From assembly GCF_027912415.1 (NCBI RefSeq), contig NZ_CP115175.1, forward strand, positions 1,674,001-1,738,000: a stretch of 64,000 bases of DNA, given 5' to 3'. Each line of letters begins with the position of its first letter. Positions within the stretch are counted from its first letter, which is position 1. The notes under the pieces were generated by a model. It saw nothing but the letters and a program-made list of their open reading frames with translations. It ran no database searches and was not told the origin of the DNA. The position numbers and the translations under genes are program-made. Below are positions 46,043-54,894 of this stretch, in pieces. Source of the stretch: Homoserinibacter sp. YIM 151385 (GTDB lineage: Bacteria > Actinomycetota > Actinomycetes > Actinomycetales > Microbacteriaceae).

Positions 46043-46561
46043 TCAGGCGGCCTCGGACTCCTGCTTCGCGCGCAGCGCGTCGACCGTGCGGACGGCCTGC
46101 GCGAGGGGCGCGTTGAACATGTAGGCAGCGCCGAAGAGCGAGGCCTTGAAGGCGCCGGCCAGCTTGGCCAGCAGCACCTCACGGGACTCGAGATCGGCGA
46201 GCTTGGTGACCTCAGCCGCGTCGAGGGGGGCGCCATCGAAGTAGCCTCCCTTGACCACGAGCTGCGGGTTCGCCTTGGCGAAGTCGCGCAGTGCCTTCGC
46301 GACGGTGACGGTGTCACCGTGCACGAACGCCATCGCGGAGGGACCAGCGAGCTGGTCGTCGAACGAGGTGATACCCGCCTCGTTCGCCGCGATCTTCGTC
46401 AGCGTGTTCTTCACCACGGCATAGGTCGCGTCGTCGCTGATGCTCTTGCGCAGCTGCTTGAGCTGAGCGACGGTGAGACCGCGGTACTCGGTGAGCAGGA
46501 CCGCGTTCGAGTCGCGGAACTTCTCCGCGAGCTCGGCGACGGCAGCTTCCTTGTTCGCCAT
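46043..46561 (-). CDS. rplJ: 50S ribosomal protein L10
   Basis: 172 residues from the ATG giving [18 protein letters not shown]. Conserved [17 protein letters not shown] and [11 protein letters not shown] segments. It anchors L7/L12 dimers at the stalk base. A 45-bp gap separates it from rplL. The leader upstream carries a hairpin, consistent with autoregulation by L10 binding its own mRNA. Confidence 0.97.
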   Translation of the reverse strand: MANKEAAVAELAEKFRDSNAVLLTEYRGLTVAQLKQLRKSISDDATYAVVKNTLTKIAANEAGITSFDDQLAGPSAMAFVHGDTVTVAKALRDFAKANPQLVVKGGYFDGAPLDAAEVTKLADLESREVLLAKLAGAFKASLFGAAYMFNAPLAQAVRTVDALRAKQESEAA

Positions 46562-46680
46562 GGTGCTCCTGTGCTTGTCGTGGATGATCTGCCGCGGAGC
46601 CGTGTCCTGGATGCGGGATCCTGGACGGAAAAGAGAAGAGCTCCGGCGCATGCGCACGGAGCTCTGGGAATCGGATCTCG
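46562..46680 (-). promoter_or_regulatory. L10 leader (rplJL mRNA autoregulation)
   Basis: The untranslated region before rplJ contains a strong hairpin: AGAGCTCCG (46637-46645) pairs with CGGAGCTCT (46657-46665), with a GCGCATGCGC inner palindrome. Position and structure match ribosomal L10 leaders, where the L10-L12 complex limits its own translation. The exact limits are not determined. Confidence 0.6.
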
Positions 46681-46800
46681 CGATCCGTCACATCGTTCGT
46701 GTCACCTGCGCGGGACCCTCTCTCGAGGACTTCGTCGACGCATCCGATCGGACGGATCCGGTCGGGCGCGTCGAGACCAGCGGTCTGCGGCTCGGACAGG

Positions 46801-47520
46801 CTACCCCGTGCGCGGGCCGCGCGCAAACCGGCGCCCGCGCATGATGAGGAGCGCGGCGACGACGATGAGGAGCAGGAGCACGGCCGCGACGACCGCACCG
46901 CTCGGGTCGACCGTGCCGGGCGGGGTCGCGGCGCCGTCCGGCCGCTCGACCCGGGCCTCGTCGATCGCGACCGGCGCCGCGATCCCCGAGCCGCCCGAGC
47001 GCAGCGCCGACAGCGTGCCGTCGTCGTCGAGGGCGAGCCAGGCGCCCGCCTCGGGGACCTCGATCAGCTGCGCCGCCTCCGGCATCCCCGCGATCGCCTC
47101 GGCGGCGTCCGGGTCGGCCGCGAAGCCGGCGAGCTCGGGAGCCTCGACGTCGGGGTCGATCCAGACGATCGCGTAGCCGGGACGCCCGTCGCCGACGCGC
47201 ACGGGGACGACCCACGCGTTCGCGAGGACCGTCGGCGGCTCGGTCGCGGGATCCTCGAACCAGGCCTCGGCGAGCCACCAGACCCGGTGGATGCCGTCCG
47301 GCTCCGCCTCGGAGGCGTCGAGCCCCTGCCCCGCGGCGTCGTCCCCATAGAAGCGGTCGAGCCGATCGACGAGGTCGTCGCGCACGAAGTCCCGCACCTC
47401 GAGCGGGACGGAGCCGGCCGAGTCGCCGGACTCCGCGACCGCGGCGCCCGGCGCCGCGACGAGCGCGAGCAGCGCCCCCGCGGCGAGCGCCGCGAGCACG
47501 CGGCGCGCGGACCCGATCAT
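46801..47520 (-). CDS. Secreted protein with C-terminal membrane anchor, unknown function
   Basis: 239 residues. Signal peptide at about 5-29 (ALAAGALLALVAAPGAAVA), an acidic tryptophan-containing extracytoplasmic domain, then a membrane helix (VVAAVLLLLIVVAALLIM) and a basic tail RGRRFARGPR. No catalytic motif or known family recognised. It stands alone between rplJL and a dehydrogenase gene. Confidence 0.75.
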   Translation of the reverse strand: MIGSARRVLAALAAGALLALVAAPGAAVAESGDSAGSVPLEVRDFVRDDLVDRLDRFYGDDAAGQGLDASEAEPDGIHRVWWLAEAWFEDPATEPPTVLANAWVVPVRVGDGRPGYAIVWIDPDVEAPELAGFAADPDAAEAIAGMPEAAQLIEVPEAGAWLALDDDGTLSALRSGGSGIAAPVAIDEARVERPDGAATPPGTVDPSGAVVAAVLLLLIVVAALLIMRGRRFARGPRTG

Positions 47521-47599
47521 GGCACGACGGTACCGCCCGCCCCACGCCGCTCCGCCTCACTCCGCCTCACGTCACGTCGCTCCACGTCACGTCACGTCT

Positions 47600-47688
47600 C
47601 TTCCGAAATGCAGGAGCGGCGCCGACCGGACCCCGGGATGCCGGGGCCCGGACGCGGCGCGGGGGCGGCCGGTCCTGCATTTCGGAAG
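47600..47688. repeat. Long inverted repeat with extended inner structure
   Basis: Perfect 16-bp outer arms CTTCCGAAATGCAGGA (47600-47615) and its complement (47673-47688) enclose 57 nt that themselves fold around CCCCGG-GATG-CCGGGG. It lies 60 bp past the stop of the Gfo/Idh gene. Just beside it, at 47550-47600, short CTCCGCCTCA and CGTCAC direct repeats occur. Confidence 0.85.
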
Positions 47689-47747
47689 GTGATGGCGGGC
47701 GGGGACCGGCGGGCGGAGTGCAGCGGCGGCGCAGGCGGGGGCGGCGG

Positions 47748-48857
47748 TCAGAGGGTCGCGGCGCTCGGGTCCCAGTCGGCGGGCAGCGGGGCCTGCGGGC
47801 CGACCGTGCTCGCCACGTCGACCGCGCGGCCGCGCGCCGCGGCATCCGCGATCGACACCATGACGTCGAGCACGTGGAAGGCGAGCTCGCCGCTCGCCCG
47901 CTCCGGGACGCCCGCGCGGATCGCCCGCGCGAGATCGACGACGCCCGAGCCGCGACCCCAGGTGGAGCCCTCGGCGTCGAGCTCGCGGCCCGGCTCCCCC
48001 GGCTGCCAGAGCGTCGACGCGCCCTCGAAGGTGTTCGGGTCCGGCAGCTCGATGCCGCCCGCCGAGCCGCCGACCTCGACGATCGCCTCGCGCGCGATGT
48101 GCGTGTCGAAGCTGAAGATCGCCTGCGCCGAGGCGCCCGACTCGAACTCGAGCAGCGCCGCGTGGTGGCTCGGCACGACGACCGGGAAGTCGGTGCCGGC
48201 GAGCGGCCCCGACCCGATCGTGCGCGAGGGGCGCGCGGTGGAGGCCGTCGCGCTCACCCGCGACACGGGGCCGAAGATCTGCACCAGCGCCGTCAGGTAG
48301 TACGGGCCGATGTCGAACAGCGGGCCCGCCCCCGTGTCGAAGAGGAACGCCGGATTCGGATGCCAGGACTCGGGACCCGCGGACTGCGCGGCCGCGAGCG
48401 CCGTCAGCGGCTGGCCGATCTCGCCCGCCGCGAGCGCGCGGAACGCCGTCTGGAGTCCCGCGCCGAGGAAGGTGTCGGGCGCGCACGCGACCCGCACGCC
48501 GGCCGCGGCCGCCGCATCCAGGAGTCGCCGCCCGCTCTCGCGGTCGAGCGCGATCGGCTTCTCGCTCCACACGTGCTTGCCGGCGGCGACGATCTGGAGG
48601 CCGACCTCGACGTGCACGGCCGGGATCGTGAGGTTGACGACGATCTCGACGTCCTCGCGGGCGAGGAGCTCGTCGACCGTGCCGTGGCCGGCGACGCCGT
48701 AGGCCTCCGCCTGCGCCTGGGCCCGCGCGAGGTCGAGGTCGGCGATGAAGCGCACCTCGACATCCGCGAAGGAGGTCAGGTTGTCGAGGTACTGGCCGCT
48801 GATGACGCCCGCGCCGATGATCCCGACGCCGACTTGGCCGCTCGCCGCGGCGCTCAC
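47748..48857 (-). CDS. Gfo/Idh/MocA-family oxidoreductase
   Basis: 369-residue NAD(P)-dependent sugar or inositol dehydrogenase. N-terminal Rossmann motif VGIIGAGVISGQYL, the family hallmark SEKPIAL (EKP) at about 95, and a C-terminal GFO_IDH_MocA domain with GPLFDIGPYYL. The GTG start overlaps the upstream isomerase stop (GTGA), so both are made together. Substrate not predictable. Confidence 0.92.
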   Translation of the reverse strand: MSAAASGQVGVGIIGAGVISGQYLDNLTSFADVEVRFIADLDLARAQAQAEAYGVAGHGTVDELLAREDVEIVVNLTIPAVHVEVGLQIVAAGKHVWSEKPIALDRESGRRLLDAAAAAGVRVACAPDTFLGAGLQTAFRALAAGEIGQPLTALAAAQSAGPESWHPNPAFLFDTGAGPLFDIGPYYLTALVQIFGPVSRVSATASTARPSRTIGSGPLAGTDFPVVVPSHHAALLEFESGASAQAIFSFDTHIAREAIVEVGGSAGGIELPDPNTFEGASTLWQPGEPGRELDAEGSTWGRGSGVVDLARAIRAGVPERASGELAFHVLDVMVSIADAAARGRAVDVASTVGPQAPLPADWDPSAATL

Positions 48858-49600
48858 GGGCGCACCCCCGACTCGAGGTAGTCGTAGCTGTCGATCAGCG
48901 CCTGGAAGACGTCGCCGCGGGTGTCGTCGAGCTCGGCGACCGGCTGCGCCGAGGGGGCCGCCGCGAGCACGGCGGGCACATCCATCGCGCCCGTCCCGAC
49001 CGCGACCTGCGCCTCGTTGTCGTGCGAGAGGTCGCCGTCCTTGATGTGGAGGTGCGTCACCCGCTCGCCGAGGCGGAGCAGCAGCTCGGGCGCGTCCACG
49101 CCGCCGACGGCCGCCCAGTAGGTGTCGACCTCGAGGACGACCGCATCGCCGAGGAGGTCGGCGAGGACCTCGAGGGCCGGGGTGCCGTCGATGCGGCTCG
49201 AGAGCTCCCACGCGTGGTTGTGGTAGCCGAGGCGGAGACCGTGCTCGGCCGCCTGCGGTGCGAGCTCGACGAGGCGGGCGGCGGTCTGCTCGACCTGCTC
49301 GCGGGTCTCCCAGCGCTCGGCGGGGATGAAGGGGTCGATGATCGTCTCCAGCCCGAGCCGGGCGGCGGCGCGGAAGGCGGGCGCCGGATCCTCGGCGTCG
49401 ACGAGCGGGGCATGGCCGGAGGGGGCGCGAAGGCCGGCGGCGGCGAGGCCCTGCTCGAGCTCCTCGACGCGGTCGACGAAGCCGAACAGCTCCACGTCGC
49501 GGTAGCCGATCTCGGCCAGGCGGGAGAGGGTGCCGGGCAGATCGGCGGCGAGGGCGTCTCGCACGGTGTAGAGCTGCACGGAGAGAGGTTGACGGGACAC
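48854..49600 (-). CDS. Sugar phosphate isomerase/epimerase (xylose-isomerase-like TIM barrel)
   Basis: 248-residue AP-endonuclease-2 / xylose-isomerase-like barrel: SVQLYTVRDAL at the N-terminus, GYHNHAWEL, VLEVDTYWA and THLHIKDGD give the metal-binding E, D, H residues along the barrel strands. GTG start. It is coupled to the dehydrogenase that follows. Such pairs interconvert and oxidise cyclitols or unusual sugars; the exact substrate is unknown. Confidence 0.9.
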   Translation of the reverse strand: MSRQPLSVQLYTVRDALAADLPGTLSRLAEIGYRDVELFGFVDRVEELEQGLAAAGLRAPSGHAPLVDAEDPAPAFRAAARLGLETIIDPFIPAERWETREQVEQTAARLVELAPQAAEHGLRLGYHNHAWELSSRIDGTPALEVLADLLGDAVVLEVDTYWAAVGGVDAPELLLRLGERVTHLHIKDGDLSHDNEAQVAVGTGAMDVPAVLAAAPSAQPVAELDDTRGDVFQALIDSYDYLESGVRP

Positions 49601-49699
49601 GGTGTCGACTCCAGACGTCGTCGGCGGACTGATTTCGGACCCGCGTCGAGTCTAGGCGCTCACGGCGTCGTGCGTCGCCTCGTGACGCCGGCAGGGGCG

Positions 49700-50323
49700 A
49701 TGATGGATGCCGTGACGATCGTGCAGCCGCAGCTCCCCCTCTGGGGCGAGGAGCGCGCGCCGTCGCACCGCGACCGCATCGTCGCGCACTCCGACGACCG
49801 GGTCGGCTGGCTCCGCGCCCGCGCCCGCGGCGTGACCGCGACGGATGTCGCCCGCATGTCGAGCCGGAGGGCGCTCCAGGCGCTCGCCCTCGAGAAGCTG
49901 CTCGGCACGGGATTCACCGGCAACGCCTTCACCGCCCACGGCCGCGCGCGCGAGCCCGAGATCGGCCGCTGGGCGAACCGCGTCTACGGGATGCGGCACT
50001 CCGGCGAGCTGTTCCACGCGGAGGCCGACCCGCGCCACCTCGCGACGCCCGACGGCTACCGGGAGCGCGAGGGCGTGCTCGAGCTCTGCGAGATCAAGAC
50101 GACGTCATCGACCTGGCGCAGCATCCCCCGCTCGTACCTGCGGCAGGTGTGGTGGCAGCAGTACGTCCTCGGCGCCGAGCGCACGCTCGTCGTGTGGGAG
50201 CGGCACGTCGACTTCGTGCCGGTCGACCCCGAACCGAGCTGCCGCTGGGTGGACCGGGACGAGTCCGAGATCCACCGGCTCGTGGGGCTCGCCGACGAGC
50301 TCCTCGAGCTCATGCGCCGCTGA
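49700..50323 (+). CDS. YqaJ-type viral recombinase / exonuclease domain protein
   Basis: 207 residues (start ATG 49700 or 49703). PD-(D/E)XK nuclease of the YqaJ/lambda-exonuclease family: GVTATDVARM at 44-53, HGRAREPE at 80-87, TPDGY with D118, and catalytic E131-x-K133 in LCEIKTT, followed by the conserved YLRQVWWQQYVLGAERTLVVWERH. In phages it makes single-stranded DNA for recombination. No other phage gene is nearby, so it is a stand-alone host-adapted copy. The 3' end overlaps the convergent DUF998 gene by 219 bp. Confidence 0.88.
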   Translation: MMDAVTIVQPQLPLWGEERAPSHRDRIVAHSDDRVGWLRARARGVTATDVARMSSRRALQALALEKLLGTGFTGNAFTAHGRAREPEIGRWANRVYGMRHSGELFHAEADPRHLATPDGYREREGVLELCEIKTTSSTWRSIPRSYLRQVWWQQYVLGAERTLVVWERHVDFVPVDPEPSCRWVDRDESEIHRLVGLADELLELMRR

Positions 50324-50947
50324 CGCGGCCGTCGCGGCGCGTCGGAACGCGATCGAGCAGCCGAGCGCGAGGATCCAGGCGAGTCCGATGGTCGTCGCGA
50401 CGAGCTCGAGCCGGCTGCCGAAGGCGGCGTTCCAGCGCAGCAGCGACATGAGGCCGCCGGCGCCCGCGATCAGCGCGACCGAGAGCGCCGCGGCGAGGGA
50501 TGCGCGGGCGAGCCCGCGGTGCCCGACCGCGAAGGAGCACTGCAGCATCGCCCAGCACGCCGCCGCGAAGGCGAGCACCGCGACGACCGTGTGCACGAGG
50601 TCCTGCCAGGTGAAGGTCGCACCCAGCGGCAGGGGGCAGCCCGCCGTGCAGTTCGCCTGGGAGGCGACGAGGAAGAAGGCGCACGAGATCCAGAGCGAGA
50701 GCGAGGGGCTCCAGGCGGCGAGGACGGCGGGACGCGAGCGGATGCCGCGGGCGGCGAGCGCGACGAGGCTCGCCCCGGCCACGATCCCGAGGAGCGCCGC
50801 CTCGAACCAGTGCTCCGTCGGCATCCCGACCGCCCCGAGCTCGGAGACGTAGAGGTCGCGCCGGACGGTCGAGCGCGCCGCCCAGATGGCGGCGAGCGCG
50901 GCGGCGATGAGCGCGGCGCCGCCGGCGGCGAGGATCCGGTCGCGCAT
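50105..50947 (-). CDS. DUF998-like membrane protein with antisense C-terminal extension
   Basis: 280 residues. About six hydrophobic helices in residues 1-207, with cysteines in an outside loop (ASQANCTAGCPLPLG), resemble DUF998 membrane proteins. After about residue 207 the frame runs on for about 70 residues that are simply the antisense of the YqaJ catalytic region and have no membrane or domain character. The original stop was probably lost, extending the protein into its neighbour. Function unknown. Confidence 0.75.
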   Translation of the reverse strand: MRDRILAAGGAALIAAALAAIWAARSTVRRDLYVSELGAVGMPTEHWFEAALLGIVAGASLVALAARGIRSRPAVLAAWSPSLSLWISCAFFLVASQANCTAGCPLPLGATFTWQDLVHTVVAVLAFAAACWAMLQCSFAVGHRGLARASLAAALSVALIAGAGGLMSLLRWNAAFGSRLELVATTIGLAWILALGCSIAFRRAATAASAAHELEELVGEPHEPVDLGLVPVHPAAARFGVDRHEVDVPLPHDERALGAEDVLLPPHLPQVRAGDAAPGR

Positions 50948-51133
50948 CAGACCTCGGCGTCCGCCGGCCGTGCGCCCGCCCCGGCGCGCGGGACCCGGGT
51001 CGCGCCCACCACGCCGACGACGCGGAGGGCGGTGCAGCGCGGTCGCATGCCTCGGATGCTACTCGCGACCGTGACCCGGCCGTAACATCCACGACTCATC
51101 GATGCGGTGGGATGAGACCAGATCGGGGAGGCG

Positions 51134-52105
51134 ATGACGATGTCGACGATGCGGGCCATGACGTTCTCGGGCGCCGGGGGGCCCGAGGTGCTCAGGATGG
51201 GGAGCGCGCCGATGCCGGTGCGGGCCAATGCCGAGATCCTCGTGAAGGTCGTCGCGGCGGGAGTGAACCCGATCGATGCGAAGACCCGCGCGGGCCGCGG
51301 GGCGTACGGGGCGATCGCGCAGTTCCCGGCGGTGCTCGGCAACGACTTCAGCGGCATCGTCGTCGAGGCGCCGTACGAGGCGCACGCGCTCCAGCCGGGC
51401 ACCGAGGTCTACGGGATGGGCATGGTGCCGCGCATGTCGGGCGCCTACGCCGAGTACCTCAGCGTCACGGAGCTCAGCGTCGTGCGGAAGCCCTCGACGC
51501 TCTCGCACGTCGAGGCGGCGGGCGTGCCCCTCGCGGCGCTGACCGCGTGGGGCATGGTCGTCGAGACCGCGAAGGCGCACGAGGGGCAGCGGATGCTGAT
51601 CCACGCCGGCTCCGGCGGCGTCGGGCACTTCGCGGTGCAGTTCGCCGCCTACTTCGGCGCGCACGTCATCGCGACGGGCTCGACCCGCAACGGCTCGTGG
51701 CTCCGCGAGCTGGGGGCGGCGGAGGTGATCGACTACTCGACGGAGCGCTTCGAGGAGGCGGCGCGAGAGGTGGATGTCGTGATCGACCTGATCGGCAACG
51801 TCCAGGACGAGACGGGCACGCGATCCCTCCGCGTCCTCCGACCGGGCGGCCTGCTCGTCAACGCGCCGACGGGCAGCTGGCCGGGCATGGCCGAGGAGGC
51901 GGCGGCGGCCGGGGTGCGCGCGACCGGCTACCGGGTCGCCCCCGACGGCACGCGCCTCGCGGTCATCTCGCGGCTGCTCGAGTCGGGCGACGTCCGCGTC
52001 TACGTCGACGGCGTGTACGACCTCGCCGACGCCGCGGAGGCGCACCGCCGCCTCGAGACGGGGCACACCCGCGGCAAGCTCGTCCTCAAGGTCTGCGAGG
52101 GCTGA
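51134..52105 (+). CDS. Quinone-oxidoreductase-like NADP-dependent dehydrogenase (MDR family)
   Basis: 323-residue zinc-free medium-chain dehydrogenase/reductase. GroES-like N-terminal domain with VAAGVNPIDAKTR and GNDFSGIVVE, then the nucleotide-binding motif HAGSGGVGHFAVQFA (AxxGGVG). No zinc-ligand cysteines are present. Likely reduces quinones or enones with NADPH. Several ATGs are possible; the first is used here. Stands alone, converging on the isomerase gene. Confidence 0.9.
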   Translation: MTMSTMRAMTFSGAGGPEVLRMGSAPMPVRANAEILVKVVAAGVNPIDAKTRAGRGAYGAIAQFPAVLGNDFSGIVVEAPYEAHALQPGTEVYGMGMVPRMSGAYAEYLSVTELSVVRKPSTLSHVEAAGVPLAALTAWGMVVETAKAHEGQRMLIHAGSGGVGHFAVQFAAYFGAHVIATGSTRNGSWLRELGAAEVIDYSTERFEEAAREVDVVIDLIGNVQDETGTRSLRVLRPGGLLVNAPTGSWPGMAEEAAAAGVRATGYRVAPDGTRLAVISRLLESGDVRVYVDGVYDLADAAEAHRRLETGHTRGKLVLKVCEG

Positions 52106-52114
52106 CCCTCCCCA

Positions 52115-52136
52115 CGCGAGAGACATGTCTCTCGCG
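52115..52136. repeat. Perfect 22-bp palindrome, copy 1
   Basis: CGCGAGAGACATGTCTCTCGCG, a perfect palindrome centred on ACATGT, 10 bp past the dehydrogenase stop. Repeated 52 bp downstream. Confidence 0.85.
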
Positions 52137-52166
52137 GGAGGGACGGCGTCACCGCGCTGTCCAACA

Positions 52167-52188
52167 CGCGAGAGACATGTCTCTTGCG
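52167..52188. repeat. 22-bp palindrome, copy 2
   Basis: Same word as at 52115-52136 with one base changed (TTGCG for TCGCG). The two copies fill the 87-bp gap between converging genes and are each followed by a G/C-rich base pair or two but no T-run. Confidence 0.82.
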
Positions 52189-52192
52189 ACCG

Positions 52193-53206
52193 TCACTCGG
52201 CGTTGGCGGCGAAGGCGGCGTCGAAGGAGGCCGTCGGCAGCTCCCAGAGGAGGGAGCGCACGAAGCGCTGCGCCTCCTCGGCGCCGTGCAGGCGGTCCAT
52301 CCCCGCGTCCTCCCACTCGACGGAGATCGGCCCGGCGTAGCCGATGTGCCGCAGCGCGCGGAAGGCGTCCTCCCACGGGACGTCGCCGTGGCCGGTCGAG
52401 ACGAAGTCCCAGCCGCGGCGCGGGTCGCCCCAGCCGAGGTGCGAGCCGAGCACGCCCGCCCGCCCGGAGGAGGGCCGGATCCGCGTGTCCTTGCAGTCGA
52501 CGTGGTAGATCCGCTCCGCGAAGTCGGAGATGAAGCCGACCGTGTCGATGCCCTGCCACATCATGTGCGAGGGGTCCCAGTTGAAGCCGAAGGCCTCCCG
52601 GTGCCCGATCGCCTCGAGCGCCCGCACGCAGGTCCAGTGGTCGTAGGCGATCTCGCCCGGGTGCACCTCGTGCGCGTAGCGGACGCCCTCGGCGTCGAAG
52701 ACGTCGAGGATCGGGTTCCAGCGGTCGGCGAAGTCCTGGTAGCCCGCCTCGATCACGTGGTCGGGCACGGGCGGGAAGAGCGCCACGTAGGGCCAGATCC
52801 TCGAGCCCGTGAAGCCCGTGATGGTGTCGACGCCGAGCTTGCGCGCCACCTTCGCCGTCAGCTTCATCTCCTCCGCCGCACGCTGGCGAACGCCCTCCTG
52901 GTCGCCGTCGCCCCAGACCCGCTTGCGCACGATCGCCTCGTGCCGGAAGTCGATCGGGTCGTCGCACACCGCCTGGCCGGTCAGGTGGTTCGAGATCGCC
53001 CACACCTTCAGCCCGTGCCGGTCGAGGATGTCGACCCGCGACTGCAGGTAGTCGTCGTCCTCGGCGGCCCGCCAGACGTCCAGGTGCTCGCCCGAGCACG
53101 CGATCTCGAGGCCGTCGTAGCCCCACGAGGCCGCGTGCGCCGCGACCTCCTCGAGGCTCAGGTCGGCCCACTGGCCGGTGAACAGGGTCACGGGGTGGGT
53201 GCTCAT
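52193..53206 (-). CDS. Sugar phosphate isomerase/epimerase (TIM barrel)
   Basis: 337-residue xylose-isomerase-like barrel protein: VTLFTGQWADLSLEE, YDGLEIACSGEHLDV, YAHEVHPGEIAYD, FNWDPSHMMWQ, YHVDCKDT and ISVEWEDAGMDR give the usual metal-binding glutamates, aspartate and histidines. Its ATG overlaps the stop of the dehydrogenase upstream (ATGA). It resembles isomerases found with Gfo/Idh dehydrogenases in cyclitol or sugar-acid pathways. Reaction unknown. Confidence 0.9.
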   Translation of the reverse strand: MSTHPVTLFTGQWADLSLEEVAAHAASWGYDGLEIACSGEHLDVWRAAEDDDYLQSRVDILDRHGLKVWAISNHLTGQAVCDDPIDFRHEAIVRKRVWGDGDQEGVRQRAAEEMKLTAKVARKLGVDTITGFTGSRIWPYVALFPPVPDHVIEAGYQDFADRWNPILDVFDAEGVRYAHEVHPGEIAYDHWTCVRALEAIGHREAFGFNWDPSHMMWQGIDTVGFISDFAERIYHVDCKDTRIRPSSGRAGVLGSHLGWGDPRRGWDFVSTGHGDVPWEDAFRALRHIGYAGPISVEWEDAGMDRLHGAEEAQRFVRSLLWELPTASFDAAFAANAE

Positions 53207-54330
53207 GCGGGATCCTCCTCGATCTCGGTCCAGATGCCGCGGCCGTCGGCCGAGGCGAGCACGGCGTCGACGATCCGCGCCGAGCGCAGGCCGTCGGCGA
53301 TCGTCGGGAGCCCCTCCGGGGCGGCGCCGCCGATCGCGGCGTAGGTGTCGCCGACGAAGGCGTCGAAGCAGTCCTGATATCCCTGCGCGTGGCCGCCGGG
53401 CACGTAGCTGAGCCGCGCCGCGTCGTCCGCCGCCCGGCCCGCGCCGCGGGCGATCGTCACGCCCTGCTCGGGGCTCCCGATCCACGCGGTCTCCGGCTCC
53501 TCCTGGTCGAAGACCGCGGAGGCCTCCGCGCCGTCGAGCTCGAACCACAGCCGGTTGCGGCGCCCGCCCGAGACCTGCGAGACCATGACGTTGCCGAGGA
53601 TGCCGGAGCCGGTCCGCATCGTCACCGCCGCGAGGTCCTCGGTGCTGACCCGCACCTTCGGGGCGTCCGCGTCGGCGAGCGTGAAGGTCTCGGCCGAGGG
53701 CGCCGGACGCTCCGGGATCGCGATCGCGGTCGTCGCGCTCAGCTCGGCGAAGCGCTCGCCCGAGACGAACTCGACGAGGTCGCACCAGTGCGAGCCGACA
53801 TCGCCGAAGGCGCGCGAGCGCCCGCCCTCCTCCGAGTCGACGCGCCAGTTGCCCGCCGACGGCGACAGCATCCAGTCCTGCAGGTACGAGCCGTGGAGCG
53901 CGTACCAGCGGCCGAAGTCGCCGCGGATCCGCCGGGCGCGGAGCTCGCGGATGATCGGGTGGAAGCGGTAGACGAAAGGCACGGTCGCCGTGAGCCCCGT
54001 CTCCTCGGCGACCCGCGCGATCTCGGCGGCGTCGGCGGCGGAGGTCGCGACCGGCTTCTCGACGACGACGTGCTTCCCGGCGCGGAGGGCCGCGAGCGCG
54101 ACCGGCGCGTGGGTCTGGTTCGGGCTGCACACGTGGACGACGTCGACGTCGAGCTCGAGCAGCGCCTCGAGGGAGTCCGCGGAGTCGACGCCCCAGCGGT
54201 CGGCGAGCGCCGCGCTGCGCTCCGGACGGGACGACATGACGGCGACGAGCTCGCCGCCGGCGGCCTGGATCGCACGGCGGTGGACCGCGGCGATCATGCC
54301 GCCGCCGACGATGGCGGAGCGGATGCGCAT
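53203..54330 (-). CDS. Gfo/Idh/MocA-family oxidoreductase
   Basis: 375 residues. Rossmann motif SAIVGGGMIAAVHRRA, EKP hallmark as VVEKPVAT at about 90, and the C-terminal domain with FGDVGSHWCDLVEF. Start ATG 54330 lies 7 nt after a TAGGCT -10 box, so a leaderless message is likely. It is translated with the barrel isomerase that follows. Only distantly similar to the dehydrogenase at 47.7 kb, so the two pairs probably serve different substrates. Confidence 0.92.
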   Translation of the reverse strand: MRIRSAIVGGGMIAAVHRRAIQAAGGELVAVMSSRPERSAALADRWGVDSADSLEALLELDVDVVHVCSPNQTHAPVALAALRAGKHVVVEKPVATSAADAAEIARVAEETGLTATVPFVYRFHPIIRELRARRIRGDFGRWYALHGSYLQDWMLSPSAGNWRVDSEEGGRSRAFGDVGSHWCDLVEFVSGERFAELSATTAIAIPERPAPSAETFTLADADAPKVRVSTEDLAAVTMRTGSGILGNVMVSQVSGGRRNRLWFELDGAEASAVFDQEEPETAWIGSPEQGVTIARGAGRAADDAARLSYVPGGHAQGYQDCFDAFVGDTYAAIGGAAPEGLPTIADGLRSARIVDAVLASADGRGIWTEIEEDPA

Positions 54331-54357
54331 GCGCCCCAGCCTAGACAGGCGCCGGGC

Positions 54358-54894
54358 TCAGAGGGGTCGCTCCCGGACGAAGTCGCTCTCCCAGCGGTCC
54401 CCGAGCCGGAAGCGCTTGCGGCCCACCTGCTCGAAGCCCTGCCGGGCGTAGAACGCGTTCGCGCGCGCGTTCTGGTCGTTGACGCCCAGCCAGATGCCGG
54501 CCGCACCCGTGCCGCGCGCCGCATCCAGGCTCGAGGCCATGAGCCGGGCCGCGAGCCCGGCGCCGTGGTGCCCGGGGTGCACGTAGATCTTCGAGAGCTC
54601 GATCGTCGGGCGGATGCGGATCGCGCCCGCGACGTCCTCGTCCGAGGGCTCACCCCCGATGAGCATCGTGTAGCCGAGCGGCTCGCCGCTCGAGGCCTCG
54701 ACCGCGATGAGGAGGATGCGCGCCGGGTCCGCGAGGTAGCGCCCGAAGGCCTCCTCGCTGAGGTGCTCGGCGATGAAGGAGCGCTTCGCCGCCTCCGTCG
54801 CGTCGGGCGGGCAGGCGAGCGGGAAGGTGAGGGCCGCGATGCGGTGCAGCGCGGCGGCGTCGGCGGGCAGCGCGAGGCGGATGAGATCGGGCAC
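54358..54894 (-). CDS. GNAT-family N-acetyltransferase
   Basis: 178 residues with the acetyl-CoA site: ELSKIYVHPGHHGAGLAARLMASSL (Q/RxxGxG/A variant), preceded by a central strand LGYTMLIGG and followed by WLGVNDQNARANAFYARQGFEQVG. The GTG start follows a TAGACT -10 box by 7 nt, consistent with a leaderless message. Acetyl acceptor unknown. Confidence 0.9.
   Translation of the reverse strand: MPDLIRLALPADAAALHRIAALTFPLACPPDATEAAKRSFIAEHLSEEAFGRYLADPARILLIAVEASSGEPLGYTMLIGGEPSDEDVAGAIRIRPTIELSKIYVHPGHHGAGLAARLMASSLDAARGTGAAGIWLGVNDQNARANAFYARQGFEQVGRKRFRLGDRWESDFVRERPL

Noticed and set aside
49700-50323. Prophage suggested by the YqaJ nuclease
   Set aside because: No integrase, terminase, capsid or lysis genes or att-like repeats are nearby.
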